Of a stretch of 23,377 nucleotides of DNA, positions 16,138 through 23,204 are shown in pieces (position 1 is the first letter of the stretch; each line of letters starts with the position of its first letter). Origin of the DNA: an uncultured Collinsella sp. (GTDB lineage Bacteria; Actinomycetota; Coriobacteriia; Coriobacteriales; Coriobacteriaceae); the NCBI GenBank assembly GCA_902494605.1, contig CABUUG010000014.1, forward strand, positions 1 to 23,377, given 5' to 3'. The notes below the pieces were generated by a model. It searched no databases, was not told where the DNA came from, and was given only the letters and a program-made list of their open reading frames with translations. Position numbers and translations under genes: made by a program.

Positions 16138-17348
16138 TGGGTATCGCCGATCACATCAAGAACGGAATATCGCGTCGCGGCTTTGTACTCGGTGGGGCTG
16201 CCGCGGGCGCTGCCACGGTGCTTGCCGGATGCTCGAAAAAAACGGGTACCAGCGATGATGCCGCCGGCGAGCCGCAGGTTATCAAGGACGATTCCAAAAT
16301 CATCTCGATTACGGATGAGTATGAGGCTGTCGACATCGATCTTGAGCCGGCGGCGTCGTGGACGCTGCCTCTGGGTACGCTGCTGTACTACTGCGACGGC
16401 GATTACGCCGCGGCGATGATGGCGCCCGCATCGGCATTGCACGCCAACACACTCGGTGTGCTCAACCTGGGCGATGGCTCGCTTACCACATTAATCGAGG
16501 ATCCTATCGAGGGCACGGGATATGCATTCTACGATGTCCGTGCCGGCGACGGCGTATTCGCGTGGGTTGAGATGAACTTTGCCAATTCATCGTGGAAGCT
16601 CTACGCTCAAAATCTGTCGGGCGCTTCGCTCTCTGGCGATGTGGTTGAGCTCGATCGAGGTGGCAAGGACTATGATCCGCCCCTGTTTACGGCGTTCGGG
16701 TCATCAGTCATCTGGTATAAAATGCCTTCGGCAGGCGGCAATAAAACGAGTAGTGATTCGTTTTGCTATCGTCGCTCACTTGATGAATCCAAGGCCGAGA
16801 CAATTTGGAAATCGACGGGCCGCTTTGCATCGGCCCCGCGCGCGAGCGACGGCATTTTGACCATCTCGCCGCGTGTCCGCAACGACGAGGGCGTCTACTA
16901 CGGCATAACGGCAATCGATCTGACCGACGGCAACAACACCAAGCGTGCCCAGCTAGTCCTTCCCTCGTCAGTCTCGCCTTTCGAGGCCGTGTATATGGGC
17001 GATACCTTCGTGTTTTCTATCGAGGCGGCCTATAGCGGCGTGGGCAGCCTGGGCAATATGGGCACGTATATCGGTAATGAGGGAGGGCCGTACCTCTTTC
17101 TGTCACGCGAGCCGCTCGCATGTGCGGCTGGCAAGAAGAATAAATACCTTGTTAAGGTACAGGCGTCGCATTTCCTGATCGACACCTCTGCCAAGACCTA
17201 TGGCTCGCTGCTGTCGCCCGACCGCGCTTTGGAGTATGGCGATTATCCAGCTACGGCGGGAAAATCGGACTCATTCCTTACGTACGCCACGGTGCGCAAC
17301 AGCCAGGGTATACCAGAGACGGTCACTGCGCGCCTATTCTCTCTTTAA
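16137..17348 (+). CDS. Tat-exported lipoprotein of unknown function
   Basis: 403 residues. The N-terminus has a twin-arginine motif SRRGFVLGG (R13-R14), a hydrophobic stretch and a lipobox LAGC with C32, so the protein should be folded before export and then anchored by lipid on the outer face of the membrane. The mature part is rich in beta-type segments with recurring aromatic and Gly/Asp turns (for example YAFYDVRAGDGVFAWVE and LFTAFGSSVIWYK), suggesting a beta-propeller-like domain; this is inferred by eye. No catalytic motif is recognised. It is coupled to the upstream TSCPD gene and followed 153 bases later by a two-component system that could sense the same envelope process. Confidence 0.75.
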   Translation: MGIADHIKNGISRRGFVLGGAAAGAATVLAGCSKKTGTSDDAAGEPQVIKDDSKIISITDEYEAVDIDLEPAASWTLPLGTLLYYCDGDYAAAMMAPASALHANTLGVLNLGDGSLTTLIEDPIEGTGYAFYDVRAGDGVFAWVEMNFANSSWKLYAQNLSGASLSGDVVELDRGGKDYDPPLFTAFGSSVIWYKMPSAGGNKTSSDSFCYRRSLDESKAETIWKSTGRFASAPRASDGILTISPRVRNDEGVYYGITAIDLTDGNNTKRAQLVLPSSVSPFEAVYMGDTFVFSIEAAYSGVGSLGNMGTYIGNEGGPYLFLSREPLACAAGKKNKYLVKVQASHFLIDTSAKTYGSLLSPDRALEYGDYPATAGKSDSFLTYATVRNSQGIPETVTARLFSL

Positions 17349-17405
17349 GCTTAGAGGGGTTAAAAAGGCGCCAACAGGGGAATAAACGCGTTGTAATTGT
17401 GAGTA

Positions 17406-17444
17406 CCGCCTGCCGAGCTGCCGCGTCATAGCGGCATCCGGCGG
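17406..17444 (+). promoter_or_regulatory. Inverted repeat upstream of the response regulator
   Basis: Outer arms CCGCC (17406-17410) and GGCGG (17440-17444) enclose an inner hairpin TGCCGC-GTCATA-GCGGCA (17419-17436). There is no T run, so it may be a weak terminator for the lipoprotein gene or an operator. A -10-like TAAAAT follows at 17457-17462. Confidence 0.4.
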
Positions 17445-17501
17445 GCTCAGGTGCGTTAAAATGGGCTTGTTCTTAGCTAATTGAGACAGGGGGGCCGTGT
17501 T

Positions 17502-18224
17502 ATGGCTTCAGATGCAAAAAAGATTCTGCTGGTCGAGGATGAGAAGGCAATCCGTGACGCCGTCGCTGCCTATCTCGAGCGCGAAGGCTACTGGGTTGTG
17601 GGCGTCGGCGACGGCCAGTCCGCGATCGAGGAGTTCGAGAAGCATCAGTTCGACCTGGTCGTTCTCGACCTTATGCTCCCCAAGATCCCCGGCGAGCGCG
17701 TTTGCCGCACCATTCGCGATACCTCGGATGTCCCCATCATCATGCTGACGGCTAAGGGCGAGATCGAGGACCGTATTATCGGTCTTGAGCTCGGCGCCGA
17801 CGACTATCTGATTAAGCCGTTCTCGCCGCGCGAGCTCGTCGCTCGCGTTCGTGCTCTGTTCCGCCGTGCCCATCAGGCCGACGAGCCCGCCGTCGAGGTG
17901 CTCGACTTCGGCGATCTGGTCATCGATATCTCGGGCCACAAGATCTTGGTCGAGGGCAAGGAAGTCGATCTGACGGCTTCCGAGTTCAAGCTGCTCACCA
18001 CGCTTGCCCGCCATCCCGGCCGTGTGTATAACCGCATGGAGCTGGTCGAGAAAGTGCTCGGGTATGACTTTGAGGGCTATGAGCGCACCATCGATAGCCA
18101 CGTGAAGAATCTTCGCGCCAAGCTGGGCGATGATCCCAAGAAGCCCAAGTGGCTCTACACCGTCCATGGTGTCGGCTATCGCTTCGAGGCTCCGGCCAAG
18201 ACCGATAAGTCGGACGAGAAATAG
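17502..18224 (+). CDS. OmpR/PhoB-family response regulator
   Basis: 240 residues from the ATG at 17502, with AGGGGGG seven bases upstream; the in-frame TTG at 17481 lies before that site. The receiver domain (about 8-120) has the acidic pair E12-D13, phosphoacceptor D56 in VVLDLMLP, T83 and K105 in LIKPFSP. The C-terminal winged helix (about 135-232) carries LTASEFKLL and ERTIDSHVKNLRAKLGDD, typical of OmpR-type DNA binding. It is followed 11 bases later by its probable cognate kinase. The sequence resembles RegX3/MtrA/PhoP-type regulators, but family alone does not fix the regulon. Confidence 0.95.
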   Translation: MASDAKKILLVEDEKAIRDAVAAYLEREGYWVVGVGDGQSAIEEFEKHQFDLVVLDLMLPKIPGERVCRTIRDTSDVPIIMLTAKGEIEDRIIGLELGADDYLIKPFSPRELVARVRALFRRAHQADEPAVEVLDFGDLVIDISGHKILVEGKEVDLTASEFKLLTTLARHPGRVYNRMELVEKVLGYDFEGYERTIDSHVKNLRAKLGDDPKKPKWLYTVHGVGYRFEAPAKTDKSDEK

Positions 18225-18235
18225 GGAAATCACAT

Positions 18236-19801
18236 ATGACACCTGCGCGCTTTGAAATCGGACAAAAGCACAAGCAGGAGAGCGAGGCGGGTTCCAAGGC
18301 TAGTTGGAACACGCCTCGTTCCGATTCACGGCCAACGATGAGCTATCCCTCGCGCATGGCACTTGCTTTTGCTCTGACATCGCTCATGACGGTATTGGTG
18401 CTGGTGGGCGTTGTCTCTGTTGTGTGGGGCACGGTCTTTTCGGATTACACACGCTCCAATATCGTCGAAATCGCAAATTCCGCTGCCGAGAAGTTGGCAA
18501 CCTCATATGAGGAAAACGGCTCTTGGACCGCGGGAGAACTGCGCACGGTCGCAACGTCGAGTTTGGTTTCCGACGATCTGGGCATGCAGGTCGTCAATAA
18601 AAAGGGCGTGATCGTTTATGACGATTCCTGGCCCTCGGCAAGCGCCACCGCCGATGTACGCGAAAACCAGGCTACGACCGACGACACAAGCGGCAAGAGG
18701 GCATCGCATAGCCCGGTCTCGTCTGCTCCAACCGACTCCGATAGCGTTGCTAACGTCGAGATTGTAACGTCTTCTGGCGAGCATGTCGGACAGGTAAAGC
18801 TGTGGGCCATCGGCTCCGATGCTCTGCTCACCAAGGCGGACTCTGCGTTTAGAGAGAAGACCTTTAACGCCATGGCCCTCGCCGCGGTTGTTGCAATCTG
18901 CATTTCGGTCGTTATCGGATCGCTCGTGTCGCGCATGCTCACCAAGCCGATTCATCGCATCACCAGTACCGCAAAGCAAATCCGTGACGGCGACCTGTCG
19001 GCTCGCACGGGACTGCGCGGTGATGACGAGATCGATCAGCTGGGTGAGACCTTCGATGAGATGGCCACTTCGCTCGAGAAGGATATGAAACACGAGAAGC
19101 GCCTGACCTCAGACGTTGCACATGAGCTTCGCACGCCGCTTATGGCCATGCTCGCAACGGTCGAGGCCATGCAGGATGGCGTGTATCCCACCGACGATGA
19201 GCATTTGGAGACCGTTGCTTCCGAGACGCGCCGCCTGGCTCGTCTGGTGCAGCAGATGCTCGACCTGTCGCGCATGGAAAACAGCACGGCTCCGCTCAAC
19301 CTTGAGCCGGTGGACATGGTTCCTTTCGTGCGTTCCATCGTTAATGCCCAGGAGCGCCTGTTTGTCGACCGCGATCTGCGCCTGCGTTTTGCGGACGAGA
19401 CCCAGGGTCACGACGATGTCGTCGAGGCCGATCCTGACATGATCACGCAATGTGTTATCAACCTCATGAGCAACGCCATGCGCTACACCCCCGAGGGCGG
19501 TTGGGTCGTGGTGTCGGTGCTCAGTGACCGCAAGCACGTCAGCATTGCCGTTTCTGATACCGGCATCGGTATTGCCAAGGACGATCTGTCGCGCATCTTC
19601 GGGCGGTTTTGGCGCGCCGATGCCAGCCGCGCCCGCGAAGCTGGCGGCCTGGGCGTTGGCCTCGCCGTGACCAAGCAGATCGTCGAGCGTCACCATGGCT
19701 ACATATCCGTGGAGTCGGAGCTTGGAAAGGGTACGACTTTTACAATTCATCTGCCCCGCGAGCACACGGCAGACGCGGCATCTACTACAATGGAGCACTA
19801 G
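18236..19801 (+). CDS. HAMP-domain sensor histidine kinase
   Basis: 521 residues. The first 40 are a cytoplasmic, Ser/Lys-rich tail, followed by TM1 at about 42-67, an extracytoplasmic sensor region (68-210) with a Ser/Asp/Thr-rich stretch at 131-172, and TM2 at about 211-234. HAMP follows at about 235-285. The HisKA domain has H296 in SDVAHELRTPL. The ATPase has an N box with N409/N413, DTGIG (441-445), a FGRFWR F box and GLGVGL (471-476). Membrane kinase that should phosphorylate D56 of the preceding regulator; the signal is unknown. The ribosome site (AGGGA about 8 bases upstream) is modest, so coupling to the upstream gene is likely. Confidence 0.95.
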   Translation: MTPARFEIGQKHKQESEAGSKASWNTPRSDSRPTMSYPSRMALAFALTSLMTVLVLVGVVSVVWGTVFSDYTRSNIVEIANSAAEKLATSYEENGSWTAGELRTVATSSLVSDDLGMQVVNKKGVIVYDDSWPSASATADVRENQATTDDTSGKRASHSPVSSAPTDSDSVANVEIVTSSGEHVGQVKLWAIGSDALLTKADSAFREKTFNAMALAAVVAICISVVIGSLVSRMLTKPIHRITSTAKQIRDGDLSARTGLRGDDEIDQLGETFDEMATSLEKDMKHEKRLTSDVAHELRTPLMAMLATVEAMQDGVYPTDDEHLETVASETRRLARLVQQMLDLSRMENSTAPLNLEPVDMVPFVRSIVNAQERLFVDRDLRLRFADETQGHDDVVEADPDMITQCVINLMSNAMRYTPEGGWVVVSVLSDRKHVSIAVSDTGIGIAKDDLSRIFGRFWRADASRAREAGGLGVGLAVTKQIVERHHGYISVESELGKGTTFTIHLPREHTADAASTTMEH

Positions 19802-19859
19802 CTTTTCGCTATTCGGTGAAGGAGGGGCCGCGTCCCTGCCGCTCCGAGTTTGCGAAAAC

Positions 19860-19890
19860 ATGCGGGAAAGAACCCGCATTTCTGTCGTAT
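19860..19890 (+). terminator. Possible terminator or attenuator before purC
   Basis: Stem ATGCGGG (19860-19866) with CCCGCAT (19873-19879), loop AAAGAA, followed by TTCTGTCGTATTT. The T tract is interrupted. It lies in the 109-base gap between the kinase gene and purC. Confidence 0.4.
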
Positions 19891-19910
19891 TTAGGTAAGG
19901 AGTGACTCAC

Positions 19911-20798
19911 GTGACAACGATGGAGCGTCGTCCGGATTCCCGTGGCAAGGTTCGTGATATTTACGATGCCGGTGAAAACCTGCTGATGGTCGCCACCGAC
20001 CGCATTTCTGCGTTCGACTTCATTCTTCCCGACGAGATTCCGTTTAAGGGAGAGGTACTCAATCGCATCTCGGCATTCTGGTTCGATAAGTTTGCCGACA
20101 TCGTCCCCAACCATCTCGTTTCCATCGACCCGGCGAATTTCCCCGAGGAGTTTGCTGAGTATCGTGACTACCTCGCTGGCCGTGCCATGCTGGTTAAGAA
20201 GGCCCAGACGATTCCTATCGAGTGCATCGTCCGCGGCTATCTGACCGGTTCGGGCAAGAAGACCTACGACGAGAACGGCACCGTCTGCGGCATCCAGCTG
20301 CCTGAGGGCCTGACCGAGGCTTCCAAGCTTCCCGAGCCGTTGTTCACGCCGTCCACGAAGGCCGAGATCGGTGACCACGACGAGAACATCTCGTTCGAGC
20401 GTTGCTGCGAGATCGTGGGCGAGGACATCGCCACGCAGATTCGTGACCTTTCCCTCAAGATCTACAAGGCCGCTGCCGAGTACGCCGCGACCCGTGGCAT
20501 CATCATTGCCGACACCAAGTTCGAGTTTGGTGTTATTGATGGCAAGGTCACGCTGATCGACGAGTGCCTCACGCCCGACTCCAGCCGTTTCTGGCCTGCT
20601 GCCAGCTACGAGGAGGGCAAGATCCAGCCTAGCTACGACAAGCAATTCGTCCGCAATTGGCTCAAGGCCAACTGGGATATGACAGGGGAGACCCCGCACC
20701 TGCCCGCCGAGGTCATCGATGGCACGTCCGAGCGCTATCGCGAGGCCTTCCAGATCATCACGGGCTCCCAGTTCACAAGCATGAAGGAGAACGCATAA
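19911..20798 (+). CDS. purC: Phosphoribosylaminoimidazole-succinocarboxamide synthase (SAICAR synthetase)
   Basis: 295 residues from the GTG at 19911, which sits 8 bases after AAGGAG (19897-19902). An in-frame GTG at 19902 overlaps that site and an ATG at 19920 is too far from it. The enzyme joins CAIR and aspartate with ATP to give SAICAR, the substrate of PurB. Conserved blocks are RGKVRDIYDAG (11-21), DRISAFDF (30-37), CIVRGYLTGSG (105-115), DTKFEFG (201-207) and DECLTPDSSRFWP (217-229). Length and motifs fit the roughly 300-residue bacterial/yeast-like type rather than the shorter 240-residue type. The next gene starts directly after its stop codon. Confidence 0.97.
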   Translation: MTTMERRPDSRGKVRDIYDAGENLLMVATDRISAFDFILPDEIPFKGEVLNRISAFWFDKFADIVPNHLVSIDPANFPEEFAEYRDYLAGRAMLVKKAQTIPIECIVRGYLTGSGKKTYDENGTVCGIQLPEGLTEASKLPEPLFTPSTKAEIGDHDENISFERCCEIVGEDIATQIRDLSLKIYKAAAEYAATRGIIIADTKFEFGVIDGKVTLIDECLTPDSSRFWPAASYEEGKIQPSYDKQFVRNWLKANWDMTGETPHLPAEVIDGTSERYREAFQIITGSQFTSMKENA

Positions 20799-21374
20799 GT
20801 GAGTACCCGTAGCGCCACGAACAAGCGCACGCAATCCCACGAAGTTACCGGGGTTGCGCGCAAGTCTGCCGCATCTGCTAAGCCCGCCCGCCAAGCAGCG
20901 AGCTCCGTTCGCGTCGTGCCGGCTTCGTCTAAGGCACGCCGCAAAGAGCTCGAGAAGGGCGAGAACCTCGAGGGCCTCTCTAAAGAGGAGAAGCGCGCCC
21001 GCAAGGCTAAGCAGCGCGCCAAGGAGGACCGCATCTATACGGTGTCGAATATTCTCCTCAAGCAGGACGAGGACTACACCAAGCGCCGTCGCATCTGGTG
21101 GATTGTGCTCGCCATTGGCATGGTGCTCGTCGTGGCAATTTGGGCCTCGCTGTACTTCGCTCCCGCTGGCATGGTGTCCAGCCCCGTCCAGATGGTCGGT
21201 ATTGTTTTGTCCTACGTCGTCATTCTGGGTGACTTTATCTACGACTTCGTTCGTATTCGTCCCCTGCGCAACATGTACCGCGCGCAGGCCGAGGGCATGT
21301 CCGAGAACAAGCTCAACGCTCTTATCGAGCGTTCGGCTGCCGAGGAGGACAAGAAGGACTCCAAGAAGAAGTAG
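20799..21374 (+). CDS. Two-span membrane protein with basic N-terminal tail
   Basis: 191 residues starting at a GTG that follows the purC TAA without a gap; AAGGAG is nine bases upstream, inside purC. A very basic, Ala/Ser/Lys-rich tail and a charged helical, possibly coiled-coil region (about 45-80) precede TM1 (99-120) and TM2 (131-151). The C-terminus is again charged and ends in a Lys-rich stretch. Both ends are probably cytoplasmic under the positive-inside rule. No family is recognised; despite the tight coupling to purC, nothing in the sequence suggests a purine role. Confidence 0.8.
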   Translation: MSTRSATNKRTQSHEVTGVARKSAASAKPARQAASSVRVVPASSKARRKELEKGENLEGLSKEEKRARKAKQRAKEDRIYTVSNILLKQDEDYTKRRRIWWIVLAIGMVLVVAIWASLYFAPAGMVSSPVQMVGIVLSYVVILGDFIYDFVRIRPLRNMYRAQAEGMSENKLNALIERSAAEEDKKDSKKK

Positions 21375-21404
21375 CGTTTGCATACATACTTATCGCTAAG
21401 ATAT

Positions 21405-21435
21405 AAGGCGCGTCGTTTTTGCGGCGCGCCTTTTT
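21405..21435 (+). terminator. Rho-independent terminator after the purC operon
   Basis: Stem from GGCGCG (21407-21412), continued by TCG, with CGGCGCGCC (21422-21430). The 6-base loop is T-rich and TTTTT follows. Confidence 0.88.
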
Positions 21436-21448
21436 ACTGTTCTATAGA
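21419..21448 (+). promoter_or_regulatory. Possible promoter of the M29 aminopeptidase gene
   Basis: TTGCGG (21419-21424) and TATAGA (21443-21448) are 18 bases apart. The -35 box would sit inside the preceding terminator hairpin, and the leader would be very short with its GGAG at 21454-21457. Confidence 0.35.
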
Positions 21449-21463
21449 TAGATGGAGTGGCAC

Positions 21464-22744
21464 ATGATTCGAGCTGCCCTGACGGTCGAAGAGGCTCTGG
21501 AGGGCATGAAGGCCCTGGAGCCCAAGATTAAAAACTACGCGCGCCTGGTCGTCCGCAAGGGCGTAAACGTCAAGCCCGGCCAGGAGGTCGTCGTTCAGTC
21601 TCCGGTCGAGTGCGCGCCGTTTGCGCGCGTGGTGGTCGCGGAGGCCTATGCTGCCGGCGCCGGCCACGTGACGGTCATTTGGGCCGATGATGCCGTGACG
21701 AGGCTCACGTACGAGCATGTCGAGAAAAGCTATTTTGAGCAGACACCCGAGTGGAAGCGCATGCAGCTGGATTCCTTGGCCCAGGATGGTGCCTGCTTTG
21801 TCTTTATCGAAGGTGCGGATCCTGCGGCCCTCAAGGGCATCGATCCAGCCAAGCCGGCCGCGGCATCAAAGGCGAGGAATACGCAGTGCAAAGTTTTCCG
21901 CCGTGGACTGGATTACAACATCAATCCGTGGTGCATCGCCGGCGCTCCGGTCGTGGCTTGGGCGCACGAGGTGTTCCCAGGAGACGCCGATGAGGTTGCA
22001 ATCTATAAGCTGTGGAATGCGATTCTGCACACCGCGCGCGCCGATGGCCAGGACCCGGAGAGCGACTGGGAACTCCATGACGCCGCATTCGAAAAGAACC
22101 TGCGCTTCCTGAACGACAATCGTTTCGACTACCTGCACTACACCGCGGCAAATGGAACCGATTTGACGATTGGCATGACGAAGGGTCACGAGTGGGCCGG
22201 CGGCAAGGGCAAGACGCCCGATGGACACCCCTTCTTCCCCAACATTCCCACCGAGGAAGTCTTCACCTCGCCCGATCGCATGCGTGCCGACGGTATCGTG
22301 TACTCGGCCATGCCGCTCATCCATCACGGCAATAAGGTCGAAGATTTTTGGATTAAGTTCGAGGGCGGCCGCGTGGTGGACTACGACGCCCGCGTGGGCA
22401 AGGCAACGCTCGCAAGTATCATCGATACTGACGAGGGCGCTGCTCACCTGGGAGAGGTCGCGCTCATTTCCAAGAACACGCCGATCCGCGAAAGTGGTGT
22501 TCTGTTCTACGATACGCTCTATGACGAGAACGCTAGCTGCCATCTCGCGCTAGGTGTCGGTTTCCCCGAATGCATCGAGGGTGGGTATGACATGTCCAAG
22601 GAGGAGCTTCTGGAGCATGGCGTTAACGTCTCGAGCACGCACGTCGATTTTATGATCGGCACGGACGACATCGATATTGTGGGCATTACGCCTGATGGAC
22701 GTGAAGTTGTGATTTTCCAGAACGGCCAATGGAGTTGGGAATAG
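21464..22744 (+). CDS. M29-family (AmpS/PepS-type) metallo-aminopeptidase
   Basis: 426 residues from the ATG at 21464, which has GGAG six bases upstream; the ATG at 21452 overlaps that site. Cytoplasmic aminopeptidase that removes N-terminal residues using two divalent metal ions. The family metal-ligand blocks are present: FPNIPTEEVFTSPD (258-271, with E264/E265), GEVALIS (E331), FYDTLYDENASCH (348-360, with H360) and STHVDFMIG (391-399, with H393 and D395). The N-terminal domain (1 to about 150) has the usual KPGQEVVVQSP strand. It lies alone between a terminator and tRNA-Lys, whose promoter overlaps its stop codon. Confidence 0.93.
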   Translation: MIRAALTVEEALEGMKALEPKIKNYARLVVRKGVNVKPGQEVVVQSPVECAPFARVVVAEAYAAGAGHVTVIWADDAVTRLTYEHVEKSYFEQTPEWKRMQLDSLAQDGACFVFIEGADPAALKGIDPAKPAAASKARNTQCKVFRRGLDYNINPWCIAGAPVVAWAHEVFPGDADEVAIYKLWNAILHTARADGQDPESDWELHDAAFEKNLRFLNDNRFDYLHYTAANGTDLTIGMTKGHEWAGGKGKTPDGHPFFPNIPTEEVFTSPDRMRADGIVYSAMPLIHHGNKVEDFWIKFEGGRVVDYDARVGKATLASIIDTDEGAAHLGEVALISKNTPIRESGVLFYDTLYDENASCHLALGVGFPECIEGGYDMSKEELLEHGVNVSSTHVDFMIGTDDIDIVGITPDGREVVIFQNGQWSWE

Positions 22745-22763
22745 TCCCAGACCGTGGTACAAT
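22735..22763 (+). promoter_or_regulatory. Promoter of tRNA-Lys
   Basis: TTGGGA (22735-22740) and TACAAT (22758-22763) have a 17-base spacer and end 9 bases before the tRNA. The -35 box overlaps the last codons of the aminopeptidase gene. Confidence 0.7.
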
Positions 22764-22772
22764 GCCACCCGC

Positions 22773-22845
22773 GGGCCGTTAGCTCAGCTGGCAGAGCAGG
22801 GGACTTTTAATCCCAAGGTCCAGGGTTCGAACCCCTGACGGCCCA
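22773..22845 (+). tRNA. tRNA-Lys (anticodon TTT)
   Basis: 73-base gene. The acceptor is GGGCCGT with ACGGCCC, the anticodon loop CTTTTAA gives anticodon UUU, and the T arm is CAGGG TTCGAAC CCCTG. The outermost anticodon-stem pair is G-A. After discriminator A the sequence is CCCA, so CCA is not encoded, unlike the tRNA-Gly gene. Confidence 0.95.
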
Positions 22846-22890
22846 CCCAAAGATTGTTGAGACGGTCAACTTCGGTTGGCCGTCTTTTTT
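22829..22890 (+). repeat. tRNA-Lys 3' end plus terminator, original copy
   Basis: From GAACCCCTGACGG in the T arm through the acceptor end and terminator. The first 43 bases (22829-22871) are identical to 23008-23050, 179 bases downstream, and the rest matches with a few changes. Confidence 0.95.
22861..22890 (+). terminator. Rho-independent terminator of tRNA-Lys
   Basis: Stem GACGGTCAAC (22861-22870) with GTTGGCCGTC (22875-22884), a TTCG tetraloop, then six T. One G-T pair, otherwise perfect. Confidence 0.93.
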
Positions 22891-23007
22891 GTCGCCCTTT
22901 CATGGGTTCGAACCCGTCGGGGCGCGGAGCTGAGTAAACGCGTGAGCGTTTGCCAGCGCAGCGCGCAAGGCGCGAAAGCGCCGCAGCGGCCGCCTGCGAA
23001 GCAGGCT
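22891..23007. repeat. tRNA-tail hairpin element, Lys locus
   Basis: 117 noncoding bases between the tRNA-Lys terminator and the duplicated tRNA end. In order it holds the palindrome GGGTTCGAACCC (22904-22915), hairpin 1 AAACGC-GTGA-GCGTTT (22936-22951), hairpin 2 GGCGC-GAAA-GCGCC (22969-22982), GCGGCCGC (22986-22993) and hairpin 3 GCCTGC-GAA-GCAGGC (22992-23006). Order, spacing and loops match the element after tRNA-Gly. Open frames crossing it are composition artefacts. Confidence 0.8.
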
Positions 23008-23068
23008 GAACCCCTGACGGCCCACCCAAAGATTGTTGAGACGGTCAACTCCGGTTGGTCGCTTTTTT
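23008..23068 (+). repeat. Second copy of tRNA-Lys 3' end and terminator
   Basis: Starts at GAACCCCTGACGG, exact for 43 bases against 22829-22871. It includes the T-arm 3' part, the acceptor strand and a terminator hairpin GACGGTCAAC-TCCG-GTTGGTCG followed by six T. The stem has lost perfection (extra wobble pairs) compared with the original. Confidence 0.93.
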
Positions 23069-23080
23069 GTTGCTGGTGCA

Positions 23081-23094
23081 CGGGTTCGAACCCG
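23081..23094. repeat. T-arm-like palindrome after the second terminator
   Basis: CGGGTTCGAACCCG is a perfect 14-base palindrome located 12 bases after the T run, the same relative place as the palindrome that opens the Lys-locus element. It may be the start of a further, lost repeat unit. Confidence 0.7.
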
Positions 23095-23204
23095 TATCTA
23101 GCTATATATAAGAACGCTTGGCGAACAAAACCCGCCTTTTACCGATGGGAAACAAATAACTGATGCCTTTGGAGTAAAGTAGCGCTCCAGAGATGACCGA
23201 TGTC
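23095..23204. other. AT-richer intergenic sequence
   Basis: About 110 bases with visibly lower GC than the rest of the window (for example TATATATAAG at 23104-23113). No tRNA, credible gene or clear promoter is seen. It marks a composition break right after the tRNA-Lys repeat block. Confidence 0.5.

Noticed and set aside
22784..23163. Frames of 81 to 95 codons across tRNA-Lys and the hairpin block, both strands
   Set aside because: They translate tRNA, terminator and repeat DNA (GRQGFEPWTLGLK and similar); such entries are common database artefacts.
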